From positions 52,557,878 through 52,621,877 of the forward strand of contig NC_057926.1 in the NCBI RefSeq assembly GCF_018873765.1: DNA of 64,000 nt. Reading direction: 5' to 3'. The notes under the pieces were generated by a model, which was given only the letters and a program-made list of their open reading frames with translations, had not been told where the DNA came from and did not search any database. Origin of the DNA: Telopea speciosissima. Lineage: Eukaryota; Streptophyta; Magnoliopsida; Proteales; Proteaceae. Of the stretch, positions 1-12,818 are shown in pieces. Each line of letters starts with the position of its first letter. The stretch's first letter is position 1. The position numbers were made by a program, and so were the translations under genes.

Positions 1-1482
1 AATGCCTTCAATAAATCCCTCTCCAAGTATCAATGTGCTCTCAATGGCATGGTTTTATTCTTTATAAATTATAGTCCCTTATTGGACCTCATCTTCATAG
101 ACTGTAATGGTTGAAGGTAGAGGATCCTCTGCAGAAATGTCAATGGGATCAGAGTAAAGAGGGGTGCCCAAGACAGAACCAACCAGACTGAGGCCATCAG
201 AGCAACAGTAGTGGAGTGGGAGACCTGGTAACGAGATCCATAGAAGAATGGAGGAAAGGTTGATATGGTTTATCATGCTCATTAGAGAATATGAAAATGA
301 AAAACCCATTGTCCATCAGGTATGTTTCAACGTAACCTTGGAATCTCCATTGTTTTGTGAGAGAGAGTAACAATGTTGAATGGGGGGTGATTGCCAATGA
401 AATAGCCAACCAAGGAATTTTGCCAGAGAGAAGTCTCATTGTCAAGTAACCTGTCAGGGCAGTGGGCTACCTTGGAGCTCCCAACTAAGGAAGGGCAACA
501 AAGTGAAGACCTTCTTGAGAGGGCTCTGGGGCCTGGCTGAAGTGAGCGTCCCACGCTGGACCAGACTGGAGGTGGAGGGGAGAAGGGGGAGTGGCAGAGG
601 AAGTAGAGGATTATTAGTTTACATTTATGAAACCCATGACAGGTAGAGTCAAGTAGGCTATGTGGAATATATGATGAGCTGAGAGTAGGATCATGCAGTA
701 CTAGCCCTGTTGCTATTTCCATGGTTGTATGAACCTTATTCGTCTTCACACATACACAATTCTTGGATAAGAAGTCAGCCATGCATAAAGAAACTGTTGT
801 GGTAATTAAGACACACTACATCACATATCTTTAACAAAATATAAAACCTGTACTCAGAACTTAGGAAGTAGAAAAATTTTCTGCAAAATTTATATAAAAT
901 TCCCTTCCACTAACACTCCATCATATTTCAGTATGTAACAGAAGGGAACAAAGAACTACTTCCTGCTGCTCCCAAGAATTCAAATGAACAGATGGTCCCT
1001 TCTGTTAAATTTATGAGCAGTCAACAGCCATGAAACACAGAATTCAACCATAATTGTAACAACTTCCCATCAAATCAAACCAATAAAAAAAAAATTTCTC
1101 ACATGGGGAAAAATAAATCAGAATCAACACCAGGCACCAGCTTCAATTAAAGGTAAATAAATGAAAAACAAAATCAAATAAGAAAACAGAGCCCTGCCTT
1201 CCATCACACAAGAGGCAGTTGTTCTCAGCATGCTAAGTACAAAACAAACCTTAATAACCTCTTAACTGAACACCCCTCCCCTCCTCCTCCTCCGCCAAGC
1301 CCATCTAAAACAGTAATAATCATTGGCGGGCGGAGACAAAGTAAGAACTGGAGGAGACAAAATTTTCAACCAAAAAAAAAAAGAGTATTTGTAATACCCA
1401 GATTAACCGATCAAAAAATTGTATTAAAAGATTGAGAAAGTAAGAAATAGAGCAAGAAATGGAAATCCAAATAAAATATTAC
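1..1482 (-). other. intron 1 of SDR copy 0
   Basis: There is no coding signal here. Positions about 601-1110 resemble 30900-31400 (intron 1 of copy 3), including the stretch ending in CTTGGATAAGAAGTCAG. Positions 30-90 resemble 18690-18740 and 26640-26690, which lie near the exon 2 end of intron 1 in copies 2 and 3. The intron therefore travelled with the duplicated gene. Confidence 0.6.
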
Positions 1483-1598
1483 CAGTAAGAATGGCAGTGA
1501 ATGGCAGTGAGACCAGTGCCATCTATTCCTTGGGTAACTTCCTCTGCTGTAGCACTAGCTGAGAATCCAGAGGGTCCTTTTCTTGCAAAGCGCCACAT
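1483..1598 (-). pseudogene. SDR copy 0, exon 1 only, frameshifted (gene continues off the left edge)
   Basis: This is the first exon of a TIC32-like SDR. Reading from the ATG at 1598-1596 it begins [13 protein letters not shown] and continues through the family block [15 protein letters not shown], matching exon 1 of the three intact copies. The donor GTAATATT follows 1483. The ten bases ATGGCAGTGA occur twice in tandem (1491-1500 and 1501-1510). Without the second copy the exon would end LTAILTG, as in its paralogs. With it the frame shifts and reads TGG TAA across the donor. The remaining exons should lie just left of the window, because positions 1-110 match the part of intron 1 that lies close to exon 2 in the other copies. 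Either the gene is inactivated or the duplication is a sequence error; the rest of the gene was not visible. Confidence 0.8.
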
Positions 1599-1957
1599 CG
1601 TTTCTTCGTTGCAGAGTGAAATTCAGAGTACCAAAGAAGGCAATAGTTCCTCCCCACCACTTCCATCATAGAAGAAGTGAGCATCATCGTCAAATATTAC
1701 CAAAAATCAACCCAGAAGAACCAAGAATTGATGAATACTTTCCCTCCGCCAGCCCTCCCCTCGGAACTAACTAGGTTTCACACTTTACAATCGGTGGCAG
1801 GTGGCAGGTGGCAAGTGGCAAGTGGGAAGCACCATATGGATGTTTACAGTTCGCACTAGTTCTAGCAAAACATTGGTTACCATTGATGGTCATTACAGAA
1901 TTACAGTCTACCCCTCAATGGTGCAATACTGCAAAGTTTGAAATTTTGATTGGCAGG

Positions 1958-2388
1958 TGATACGCCCAAAAATAACCAACCAATGAATGAGGGACACGTG
2001 GTGACATGGTTTGCCTTTGGGGCAAGCAACTGACTCAAGGCACGACCCAAAGAGCAGTTAACCAACATTACATAAGGAGAAGATTTTGTTTCCCACTAGG
2101 GAGTATTCCCCCTCATTAAGGCGAGTATAACTGTCTCATCACTACCACGCATCAGAGGATAGAAGGAAGGAAGATTTCCAATTGCCTCAATAATCACTCC
2201 AAGTATAAAAGCGTAGAGGGGGACCCAGGTAAAAGGATCTGACTACTCTTACAGTTATTGTTCTGTCCGTACCCCCTATGCAGAATTTACTTGTTCGCCA
2301 AAACGACTTAGGCATCGGAGAGTCCCCCCTCGGAGTTCGTTCTGGATCTCTTTAGTGCTTTTCACCCCTTTGCAGGTCGTCCACATCA
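1958..2388. mobile_element. possible solo LTR
   Basis: This block begins TGATACGCCC and ends CCACATCA, giving short TG...CA inverted ends. It interrupts DNA that is otherwise shared upstream of the SDR copies. It contains a TATA-like CAAGTATAAAAG and an R/U5-like stretch around 2308-2340 (GACTTAGGCATCGGAGAG) of a kind I associate with plant LTRs. I saw no primer binding site and no clear target-site duplication, so the limits are tentative. Confidence 0.4.
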
Positions 2389-3640
2389 TTAGAAAACTTT
2401 CTGACAGTAGCAGTTGGTGATTTCAAAACTCAAAAGAAAATGTTTCGAGTTTTAACAGATTTAACTCGAAATTTCAGCAAATTTTCTAATTAACAACATG
2501 TTAAGTTACGTTTGGCACGCATTTTGATAGATTTTCAAGTTCAATGCATCTTATTAATGTAGGAAAATCAGCACTTATGGGGATCACTATGATTCTAACC
2601 AGATTCCAATGAAGCTTTAGAACATAATGAAATGATGCAGGAATTCTGATTTTTTTTTAATTTAATTCCATTTCTCAAATGTGTTTAGGGAATGGATTTG
2701 AACAAGAACAAGTTTCATTACTAATTTTAAACCCTTGGGATTCGGTCTAATTTCAAGTAAAATGAAAAGAAGGGAAGTGAAATTTGTTTTAATTAGATAA
2801 AATAAACTTTTGTAATCATTATTTAACATGATTGTTTAACCTACTTAAATTCTTACCATATTAATGTAATTATATTTTTTAGATGTAAATTTCTACTCTA
2901 CTTCTCAAATTCAAGAGATTTGGATGCAAAAAATTTAATAACCCAATTAGAATGATTTGGTGGCTCAGTTATGTTAAGTAATGATTACCAAAATTAGGTT
3001 TGAATGTAGGAATTGGAACCAAAAAAAAAAGAATTTTCTTTTTTCGGACAAAGTAAATAGAGGAAATGAATTCTTTTTGTTTCGACCCATGGTGATTTAG
3101 CTTCACTTCCCCTCCCTTTATTTTCCTTGCAACTACATGGAGCCTAGATTTAAGCATTTGAAACCAGTGGATTGAATTTCTCCAAAAATCCTGACTTTGC
3201 CTTTTTTGAAACAAATGAAACAATCAATAAAGAATCAAGGGCCAAAATCCAAATCCACAAATCAAACCTCACTCCTTCTGATCATAGATCCACATGCAGC
3301 TTAAAATAAATCAGCAACTTCTACTCTTTGGGTTCCTTTATTTCCATTAAAAAAAATAAAAATTTCTACTCTTTGGGGTATAACTTAAAGCAATGGAATT
3401 TCTCAAATTGATTGCTTTTCATATAAATAAATCAGTCTTTTCAATAGAATTATCTAATGGAGCAAACCAGCAAATGTTAGTGATTCCATCTTTACTGAAG
3501 CAGTTGGCCATTGAACTTCAACAATGTATGTAGCCAATGACAGCAAAGAAACAGCCCTGGAGGAGAGGGGGGAGGTGAGGTTTGCATCTTCCCTCACAGA
3601 CATCTCCATTTCTTTCAGGAATATATATATATCTTAAGGA
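2389..3640. other. intergenic DNA, no gene seen
   Basis: AT-rich spacer between SDR copies 0 and 1. Parts are similar to 22130-22560 and 34130-34480, which are the equivalent spacers of the other units. No open frame here looks like a protein. Confidence 0.5.
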
Positions 3641-3660
3641 ACCATTTGATTACTTCATTA

Positions 3661-3759
3661 GATCCATTTGAGCCTGCAAGAATAACTGCTGCATACAATG
3701 TTGCAGAGGATCTGCATTCCCAGCTTATTACAAGTTACCAGCAGCAAGTCATCACTTAA
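3661..3759 (+). pseudogene. orphan terminal-exon-like fragment, copy a
   Basis: The 32 codons starting DPFEPARITAAYNVAEDLHS end in TAA, and an acceptor-like TTCATTAG sits exactly at the start of the homology. The same peptide, with the same acceptor position, recurs at 13307-13405 and in a worn form at 34505-34560. It looks like the last exon of an unrelated gene carried along with each SDR unit. I do not recognise the protein. Confidence 0.4.
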
Positions 3760-4882
3760 ATAGTTTCTTCTCATTTACTCCCAGATCCAAAATTCTTTAG
3801 CATAACCTTGAAGGAAACCAAATCATTCCTATTTAAACTGTTTTCTTGAAATGATTAATCATTCATTTTATTGGATAAGTTACAAATGTCTTAACCAGCA
3901 TGAAGAACAAAGCATCCTCCCTCGCAGTGCACTGATCTTTTAAGAAGGTATCTTCTTAAAAACACCCCTCGATGCTTCTTCGTGACCTTACTTGACCTGT
4001 ACTTTAAGCAGATGTACCAATTAACAAAGTTAACCTTTGGGACCTCCAAATCTCTAGTCAGTAATGTATTAGTAATTCCCAAATCCTTCATTATTTTTGG
4101 GACCAAAAGTTTTTTACTTGACATTCCTATTTCCTTGCTACCATATTATATTGCATAGGCACCTCAATGTAACATTTCTTTTTTGTAATTTCATCTGTAC
4201 CTTCAGGTTCAAACAGCTACTTTTGTTGTCTATTTTTCCTGTGGCAACAAAGAGAGGCAAAATGAAAATAGAAAGGGTAAAATATAACTTTCACTTGAGG
4301 TGCCAAAAATGAAGAATATGAATACATGGAACAGGAGTCCTATATTAAGGACCTCTTGGTGTCCCAAGAGTCTGCAAACTATGATCATTGGTCTTCTTTG
4401 CAATGCTTTTTAAGTTGTAAGTTCCATACCAGGATTCTTTCCATTAATGGTCCAATTCCAATTAAATTAGCTTGATAATTGGTTTTCTGAAAAAAAAAAA
4501 TAGAGGGATAAAAGGGGAGGATTTAGCAGGAAATCTGCAACCTGCCGATCTGACAAAAGTTTTCTGAACTATGGTTCAGTCTGCACAGAAGTTACAACAT
4601 ACCAAAACATAAAAGATCTGCATCATCTGCTTATGACAAAAATTATTATTAGTGATCCATTACATATACTTTCATAGCTCTAAATTCAGGATCTCTAGAA
4701 TAATCCTGCACAATCACCACCCAGATATTATTATTATTGTTGTTTTATTTGGTTTGACTGCACAAATAATTAAATGTCACAATAAGTACAAAAGAAACAT
4801 GATTTTTCGGGATCATAAATCACAAAATATTATCTTCCAAATCCAATCAAGAATGGAACAACATCTATGAGGTAGAGGTACA

Positions 4883-7800
4883 TCAATCAATCAAATTCAT
4901 GCTCAATTCCCATAGCTTCTTTGCTAACTCCATGTCCTTAGCTTGGGAAGTGGGTTTGGCTAGGTTACTATCTGCAAAGTACTCACCACTGACCCCCTTG
5001 ACTTGTGGATGCAAAGCCACATAGCAAGTGGTTGCCGCACCCTGCAACCGTAGCGATTGAATTAATTTAGCAATAAATGAAGGTAGAAAAGTTAAAAATG
5101 TGATATAATAACAAAAACAAACATAATTTTTAGTAAACAAATTTAGGCCAAATGAATGTATTCACTCATTGTTGACCCAATAGGATTTCACTACATGGGC
5201 TCAACCAAAATACAAAAAATACCTGCTGAACATTTTTAAACACATATTTGCCAAATAAACGAACAATTCCTGCATAAAAAATACAAAAAATCAAGAAATC
5301 ATATACCAGACTTAACAATGCAATTTACAAAAGAATAAATGATAAGGAAACATCAATGTAGTAACACCAACTTAAGTTTTATATGGCCTCATAGGAGAAG
5401 GATCTTGCCCTTTGATAAAGAATGGATTTGGATTGACATGACCTTCACCGGTGGATCCACTAATGAGACTACGGGTAAGTTTGCCTTTGATGCTGCCATC
5501 TACCATATCTGGTTGAAGCACAATCTCAAACGATGGACTTCTAATTCTAGATCCCTCTAGCAGATTTTGACCATCATTGCTTTCGACATTAGAAGCAAAT
5601 TTTCAGTGGCCTCCACTCTCTGTGGAATAGGCTAATTATGGATTCGTAGGGTTTCCCCATTTCATTGTACTCTTCCCAAGCCTCTTCTAGATGAGGCTGG
5701 GTTTTTCTTGTATTTTAATTTTCTTTCCCTCTCCCCCACCCTCCAAGAGAATGGGGGAGCTCATGCTTCTCTCTTTGGTTATGAATTTTTTATTCACCAA
5801 AAAAAATGTTTTATATGGCATAATGCACATAGATTACCCAAATCAAGTACCGAAGTCCGGCTGTTTCATGAACAACAGAACAAGGAAATTTTTCAGTATG
5901 ATAATATATTTCTTTAAAATAAAGGATGGAACTACCCACATGATTGGCAAAGACAATAAAATTATATAATTTGCCATCATAAATTATCCCTTGTATCATG
6001 AGATGTTGCACGGATGAATGATCCAAAGTGATCCACTAGATTTTTTCTCCCTTAGGAAAGATTAAAATAAATATGGATGTGAAATAGATTGACCATTTAC
6101 CATTTAAAAAGCTGTGATTGTGTAAAATATTGGTCACGATAGCTCCTGGATGAAGTGAATTTGCAGTTATATCAACCCCCTCTTCCTGTTAAATAAAGTA
6201 AAGAAACCATGAAAACCAAACTGTGTTTTGCCTTTCAAAAAATTCCATTGCTGCAATAACTGCATTACTACTATGAAACAATGGAGGTAATATATCAGCA
6301 CAACTGATGAGTAGGGTGCAAATATGTAGTAACTGAGGGAAGTACCCTAAACTAGCACCCCAAAAAAAAATGATGGAAATTCCCAAAACAGTAGCATTAC
6401 CTACATCCTCAAAATAATGTACTAGAAGAGCAATTCTACATGCAATGAGAACATTCAATGGTCAAAATTGATATAACAGAATGAACTCTTGTGTAGATGA
6501 TAGGGAACTCATAGGATTTGTCACACTTAAAATTTCATAGCTCAACTCTAAAAATTTTTTTGCTACAGGGGAAAAACATAATTTTGATGAAGGGATTGCC
6601 TGAATGACACTTCTATAGGTGTACTTAGAACATGTAAACTTCTTTTGATTGTCCCTTGTCTTATTCCCAAAATTTCTTCAAGTCAGAGGTGAAAAGGATT
6701 TTCAAAATTATTTGAAAATGACTTAACATTATCTCATTTTCCAGAGTTATCATGGCCTCACACGCTTTTCCAGTATACATATGAAATGACAGGTTTTACC
6801 CTCACTAAAAGAAAAAAATTTGTTAACCCAAAAGGCCGAAAAAATAAGGTTACAAATTATTTGACACCTTAAGGGATGTCAATAAGAGAATCCCTTTGAT
6901 GAAACTTACCATGTGACCATCTCCACAAAATTTAAGCACTAAGTTGCCATATGACAAATCCCCACCCACTTGTATGTATTAGATACATATACATATTAGG
7001 AAAATGTGCTAGTCTTGTTGATCTCTTTAATGGCCCATCTAAAGTTGGTTATTGATCCTCTTGTCATGAAATATCTGGCAACATATATGAACCCAGTACA
7101 TTCTAGTAGCCTTATAGCCTCAGAAACAAGAATTGTCATTTAGAAACAAACAAGATGGGTGTTGGCATTACAAAAGCCTTCACTCTACTTTGGCACATAT
7201 TTGAGCAAATTTTCTTTATTTTTTTCAAGGGGATGGTTTGCGGTGGGGAAAGAGGAAAAAGAAGGCGGATACAAACTCAGGCCTTATGGATGATACCATA
7301 GAGGCTCCACCAATACAATGCTCAGGCACCTTTAAACCAAGACATTTTAAGATTCACCACCTGTTTACATTTAATATCCAATAACACAGATCGGTGTCTA
7401 AGATACAGGTATTGGGCATATTTTGGCACATATTTGAGAAAAGATATTTAAATCATGATAAATCCTGACACAACGAAAAGTTCGTAAACAAACTACTCAA
7501 TCAAAAACCATCAATCCCCCCTAATATTGAGCTCGAATCAGCTCCCCATACGTGAAGGCTTCACATACAGTTTCATGATGACACGTGTCCTTTTGCTTCC
7601 CGCAAATGCCCCTCTATGCTGTCATTAAGAGTGTTTAGAGCGGTATTTGTGGAAAAAAAAGGACGTGTGTCGTCACAAAACTGTGTGTGAAGAGTTATTA
7701 CACTCCACATACAGCGGGAGCCAATCCAGAATTCCAAATATTCCTAGTGAATGTAATTAGTTTCGTATGTGTACAGAAGGGGGGGAGGGACTACCTTAAA

Positions 7801-10800
7801 TTTAATATTTCAGAAATAATTGTGGTCCAAGAATTGATTGGATACCTTTAGATGCCTATTAAGTTCATTAGCATGCAATATGTTCGCAAGCTTTGATTGG
7901 CCATATGCGCTCCAGCTTCCATACCTGAAAATTAGCCAGTTCAAGGATAATTTAAAATGGTTTCAACAATTCTAATTCATAGACCAGCCTTGTTCAAATA
8001 CCATCATATTATTTTAAAATGGTTTCAACAGTTCTAATTCATAGACCAGCCTTGTTCAAATACCATCATATTATTTAAAGAGACTGTCTAAATGACACCT
8101 CCATAGGTGTATTTAGAAATTAGAACTTGACACCTTTTAATTGTCCCTTGTCTTATTTCCAAAAAAAAAAAAAAAAAATTTAAGTTAGGAGCATAAAAGG
8201 GTTTTCAAAAATAATTTGAAAGTTATATCATTATGTCATTATCAAAAGTTGTCATTGTCTTGCACATTTTTCGAGCACATGTGTAAAATAACAGTATGTA
8301 CTCTCAATAGAAAAAAGAAATGTGTCATACTAAAAGGGTAAAAAGTAACAACAACAAAATAGCCTTATCCCCACTAAATGGGGTCGGCCATATGGATCCT
8401 TGCTCTCCAATCAGTTCTAGTTGAAGTTAAGGGGCATCAATAAAAAAATCTCTTATATATATAGCAAGAATATAGGCATAAATTGATGTTGGGATCCTTA
8501 TATTATACATATATAGGAAGAATATAGGCATAAATTAATGATGGGATCCTAGTATGCTCCTTAGATTTTCCAAAGCATAGAATATTGTCACTGTGAATGT
8601 TGTTAGCAAAGTGATACCCTGATTTATCATTGATTCTATCAAAACGAATTCCTTCAGGATATGGCCTCTGGTGAGCCTCTGATGAAACATTAACAATTCT
8701 ACCCTCATTCTTACTTTCACGTGCTGTACTTTTCATTGTCTCCAACAAAAGATTTGTCAAAAGAAAATGGCCTGCAAAACAATGAGATATCCTCATATTA
8801 GTTCCAGATCTATCAAAGATTTAAAGGGCTGCAAGTTGCAAACAAAAATTTAAAAGCTACAATGTAAATCATCTATATGAAAAATTATACCATGTTAAAA
8901 TCTTGGAATATCTGTCCAACATACCTACGTGGTTTGTTGCAAAATGTAGTTCTATGCTGTCTTGTGAAAGTGTGAAAGGAAAAACCACAACTCCTGCATT
9001 ATTACTTAATACCAAGAAGACAAAAATCACTATCCTCTTCTTACTTATAATAAAATAAAAAATAAAAAAACTAAGAAGAAAGAAGAGGACCATAAAAATA
9101 GACAATAAGAAATGCATATCACAGTAATCCACCACCCAAAAAGCTCATATAACTAAGACAGGAGTCACTTGCTAGCAATGCAATCTCTCCTACTCCATCT
9201 CTTACATAAGAATGTTGAGAGGAAGACCCGATGAATGGAAATCTGATGCAAATTTCCTCACTGATGCCATTGAACTGAGATCCAATTCCATCACATCCAC
9301 TTTAGCAGTAGGCACTTCCTTCATGATTGCTTCTTTAACAATACTTCCGCCATCCACGTTCCTCACCCCCATAACAATATGAACTCCACGCAATGCAAGA
9401 ACACGTGCTGTCTCAGCCCCAATACCATTCGATGCTCCTGTAAGCACAACAGACATAAGCATCTAACAGTAAAAAAGAATAGGTATCAAATGCACCTACC
9501 AAGTCATGAAATGTCAGTTGTACACATCAAACCAGGGATGGCGCATCCACAAAGACATTTATTATTATTTTTTTGGGCTGATGTTCTCTGTGCAGCAGCA
9601 CAGAACACATGGGCGGGGTATTTGTGTCATTCAGGGGGGTGGGGCGGTCATTCGCCCATCCCTCATGTGTCTGGGCACAGCCTGTGCCCCCTGACTGTCT
9701 ATAATGTTCAAGTCCATTAGGTTGCTTAGTGGTTATTTAATTCCATTAGAATTTTTTGAAGTGGATGAAGTTTACTCAAATATTTTTGAGTTTTTTAACC
9801 TTAGGATATAATGCCCCATATCAGTTAATGTAGTTGATTATAAGTTTATTTGTGAAATTGTGTGGGCTGTGAACTCTACTTCCCTACCCCTCTCTTCTCC
9901 TCTCTTCCTTCTTTTTTTTTTTTTTCTTTCACATTACTGTTCATAATCCCAAAACAGCCAGTATCTCTTCTCTTCTCTTTCTTTCTCTTTCTCTCCACTG
10001 CATATTTGTGCAGCAGAGACACTAAACAGAAGAAGTCAAGAAGGTATTCTCTGTTATCAGAATTCTCTAAACAGGTCAGTCGATATTGTGTTGAGTCAAT
10101 ATCAGATATTGCTTGGACATAATAATTTGTGTTTCGTTTTCTGAAACTGATCTTCAGTTCTATCTCCCTCTATACTTCAGATCTGTTTCTGAACATACTA
10201 TCTTGCAACTCTATATCTGGTTTCATTCCTTCTTACTTTCCCAGATCTGACATTAATATCAATTCCTTGTTCTGTTCTCAAACCAAAATTCTTTCTACCT
10301 GTTAATTTCCTGCTCTGATAACTTAACTGAATCTGCTTGGTTATTATTAAGCTCTTTTATTAGCCATCAAATATGACAGTTCACTCTTGTATTACGATGC
10401 ATGTCCATTGTAGACCTTCGGACGCCCCAGTTCAAAGGAGTGACTTGATTCGGATTGAAGGTACGAAAAGAGCTAGGGACAGGCCTAAAATGACCTTAGG
10501 AGAAGTGGTGAGGAAAGGCATGTATAGCTTAAGTCTTGTCTCTAGTATGACGTCGAATAGAGCTAATTGGAGGGCAAGGATCCTTAGCCGACCCGAGTTA
10601 GTTTGTTTATTTGACTTTGTGTTGCAATGTTGTGTTTCTTTCTTCTACTTTGTCTTAACATTGTTTCGTCGCAAGAATCCGTATAGCCGACCCCATTTAG
10701 TTGGGATAAGGCTCAGTTGTTGTATACATCAGTTCACTCTTGGGCCTGTTTGCATCTGAGATCCATGTACTTTTGGATATCAGAACTGCATAAAATTAGG

Positions 10801-11513
10801 CAAATGGAAGGTTACTGGCAAAGTGGGAAAACGTTCAGCTATAAAACAAAAGGCCATCCTAAAGTTATGGAAAAATTTTATATATCATTCCCTTCCAGTA
10901 ACACTCCATCATATTTCAGTATGAAACAGAAGGGCATAAAGAACTACTTCTTGCTGCTCTCCAGAATTGAAATGAGCAGAAGGTCTACTATAAAACAAAA
11001 GGCTAGCCCAAAATTTACAAGTCGTCAGCATCCATGAAACTCAGAATTCAACTATAATTATAACAACTTCCCATCAAATCAATCCAATAAAAAATTCCCA
11101 CATAGGAAAAAATAAATCAGAATCAACACCAGCTCCAACTAAAGGTAAATAAATGAAAAACAAAATCAAATAAAAAAACAGAATCCTGCCTTCCATCATA
11201 CAAGAAGAGGCAGCTGTTCTCAGCATGCTAAGTACAAAACCCATCTAAAACAGTAATAATCATTGCATGAGACAAAGTAAGAACTGGGGAAGACAAAAAT
11301 TTTAACCCAAAAAATAAAAAAGCAACGAACTCACAGTATTTGTAATACCCACATAAAAACATTGAATTAAAAGATTGAGAAAGTAAGAAACAGAACAAAT
11401 AAAATATTACCAGTAACAATAGCAGTGAGACCAGTTCCATCTATTCCTTGGGTGACTTCCTCTGCTGTTGAACTAGGTGAGAACCCAGAGGGCCCTTTTC
11501 TGCCAAGCCACAT
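4883..11513 (-). CDS. TIC32-like short-chain dehydrogenase/reductase, copy 1 (intact)
   Basis: Exons in transcript order are 11411-11513, 9206-9437, 8925-9004, 8618-8771, 7846-7924, 6101-6185, 5223-5269 and 4883-5041. All junctions are GT-AG and in phase, giving 939 nt or 312 aa, the usual family length. The Rossmann NADP(H)-binding motif TGASNGIG is at residues 34-41, NNAG near 112-115, the catalytic serine in VNVSSEAH near 168, and the YGQSK catalytic Tyr/Lys at 197 and 201. The C-terminal block [19 protein letters not shown] is typical of proteins annotated as TIC32 or retinol-dehydrogenase-like. Pea Tic32 is an NADPH- and calmodulin-binding protein of the chloroplast inner envelope; whether this paralog does that job is unknown. 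There is no obvious transit peptide. Intron 1 carries a LINE fragment and intron 6 another. The protein is closest to copy 2. Confidence 0.9.
5388..5807 (+). mobile_element. 5'-truncated LINE 3' end in intron 6 of SDR copy 1
   Basis: The insertion is flanked by the 12-bp direct repeat GTTTTATATGGC at 5376-5387 and 5808-5819 and ends in an A-run. Its open frame holds [19 protein letters not shown], resembling the C-terminal region that follows the reverse transcriptase in plant LINE ORF2. The same insertion is at 14877-15312 in copy 2, while copy 3 has the unfilled site near 23720. Confidence 0.75.
7952..8077. repeat. 62-bp tandem duplication in intron 4 of SDR copy 1
   Basis: Two adjacent units beginning TTAAAATGGTTTCAACA, with a period of 62 bp, differ at about one base. 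Copy 2 has a single unit at the matching place near 17185-17250. Confidence 0.75.
8346..8432 (-). mobile_element. LINE 3'-end fragment in intron 4 of SDR copy 1
   Basis: On the minus strand this reads CCGACCCCATTTAGTGGGG, then ATAAGGCTATTTTGTTGTTG, the common 3' end of a class of plant LINEs also seen at 10680-10725. Copy 2 has continuous intron sequence at the matching position (about 17490-17525), so this is an insertion. Confidence 0.6.
9576..9695. mobile_element. GC-rich foldback element fragment in intron 1 of SDR copy 1
   Basis: The sequence from GATGTTCTCT through GGGGCGGTCATTCGCCC to GTGTCTGGGCACAG shares its core with the elements at 47996-48132 and 50566-50730. It probably lost one end. 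It belongs to the MITE-like family clustered near 48-51 kb. Confidence 0.5.
10390..10729 (+). mobile_element. 5'-truncated LINE in intron 1 of SDR copy 1
   Basis: The block is flanked by the 13-bp direct repeat CAGTTCACTCTTG at 10377-10389 and 10730-10742. Its frame encodes [19 protein letters not shown] and NRANWRARI, the C-terminal region of a plant LINE ORF2, and it ends CCGACCCCATTTAGTTGGG plus ATAAGGCTCAGTTGTTG. Copy 2 shows the empty site near 19430 with a single CAGTTCACTC. Confidence 0.8.
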
Positions 11514-11724
11514 CGTTTCTTCTCTGCAAAACGTAATTCAGAGTATCAAAGAAGGCAATAGTTCCTGGATTCTCCACCAGTTGCAACATTGCCATTTATT
11601 ACTCTTAAGGCAAACCATAAGAGCCACGAATTTCTACAGTTCAATGGTCTAATGCCTGGTTTCTTGATTTGCTGGTTCATGAGGGGGCGATTTCAAACTT
11701 CTGGGGAAAAAATATTGCGAATTT

Positions 11725-12102
11725 GGATAAATTATATGTCACCCCGTGATTGTCAAACGAAACTCAGATCACCCCTGGTTTTTTAAAAAAACTCAAATCA
11801 CCCCCTTTACAGTAACGGTGTTAGTCTTCTGTTAGTTATTGGTGTTAAAGACTATTTTACCTTTGTACTAAAACATTAGAATTAAATTTATAATACTACC
11901 CTTCCTTCATCTTCAACATTGGTCAAGGGTAGTTTAGGGATTTAAATTTGTTTAATTGGCTGACATCATCACTTAACAGCATAAAACCAAGGGACTAATT
12001 TGTCATATTGGGGTCTAAACCAAGGGTGATTTGAGTTTTTTTTAAAACTAGAGGGTGATCTGAGTTTCATTTGAAAACCAGGGGGTGACGTGCAATTTAC
12101 CC
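11725..12102. mobile_element. Mutator-type MITE upstream of SDR copy 1
   Basis: The 378-bp element has terminal inverted repeats of about 75-80 bp. The right end read on the reverse strand begins GGGTAAATTGCACGTCACCC and the left end begins GGATAAATTATATGTCACCC; both continue through AAACTCAGATCACCC. The flanking 9-mers TGCGAATTT and TTCAAATCT agree at six of nine places, fitting a decayed 9-bp target duplication. The matching spacers of other SDR copies lack it. Confidence 0.75.
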
Positions 12103-12818
12103 TTCAAATCTTAGCAGATTTTACCAAATTTTCTAAAGGACAGAAGTTTCCTACTATCCTAATATAGGAAATCGCCCCAACGGAAGAAGGGTTGACTCAC
12201 CGATCCCGATCCACCTATCTTAATTGTTGCAGTTTGAATACGATTCCCTATTATTTGGAGTTGTATTGGACCAATTCCTGACTCAAGAACCAATTGGATT
12301 GGATTAATTTCAGGAAAAAGATCTATACTTGGTGGGGTTTCCTACACCTTCTCACAGAGGCACCGTGAAATGATGCCTCTACCCCTACCCAGACGCTTGT
12401 ATAGAGACCATGCGACCAAGTAGAGATCTCTTGCCCTTTTTTATATTTCATTCGGAATTTCAAACATTGCCATGGCATATTGACATTTTCCTTGCTGCCT
12501 TAAAAACCTTCATGGTACAGGCCCTTCTCTTTTGAAGGGTGTTTAATCAAATCCATTATATAACAACTCCCCTAGTATTTCTTTTTAGTCCCTTTGCATT
12601 TTCTTAATATCATATTCTCTCTTAGCAATCCTTATAGGTTCATACACCAAAAGAGAAATATTTCACTGATTTTTAAAGATTTCATTCAAAACTTCAAACA
12701 TTACCATGGCATATAGTAGCATTTTCCTTGCTGCCTGGCAATCTTCATGGTATAGGGCCTACAAGCCCTTTTCTTTGGAGGATGTTTAATCAAGTGATTT
12801 ATATAATACTTTCTCGAG

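Noticed and set aside
10373..10759. A 128-codon open frame that could pass for a small gene
   Set aside because: It lies within a LINE fragment flanked by a 13-bp target duplication, and the matching intron of copy 2 lacks it.
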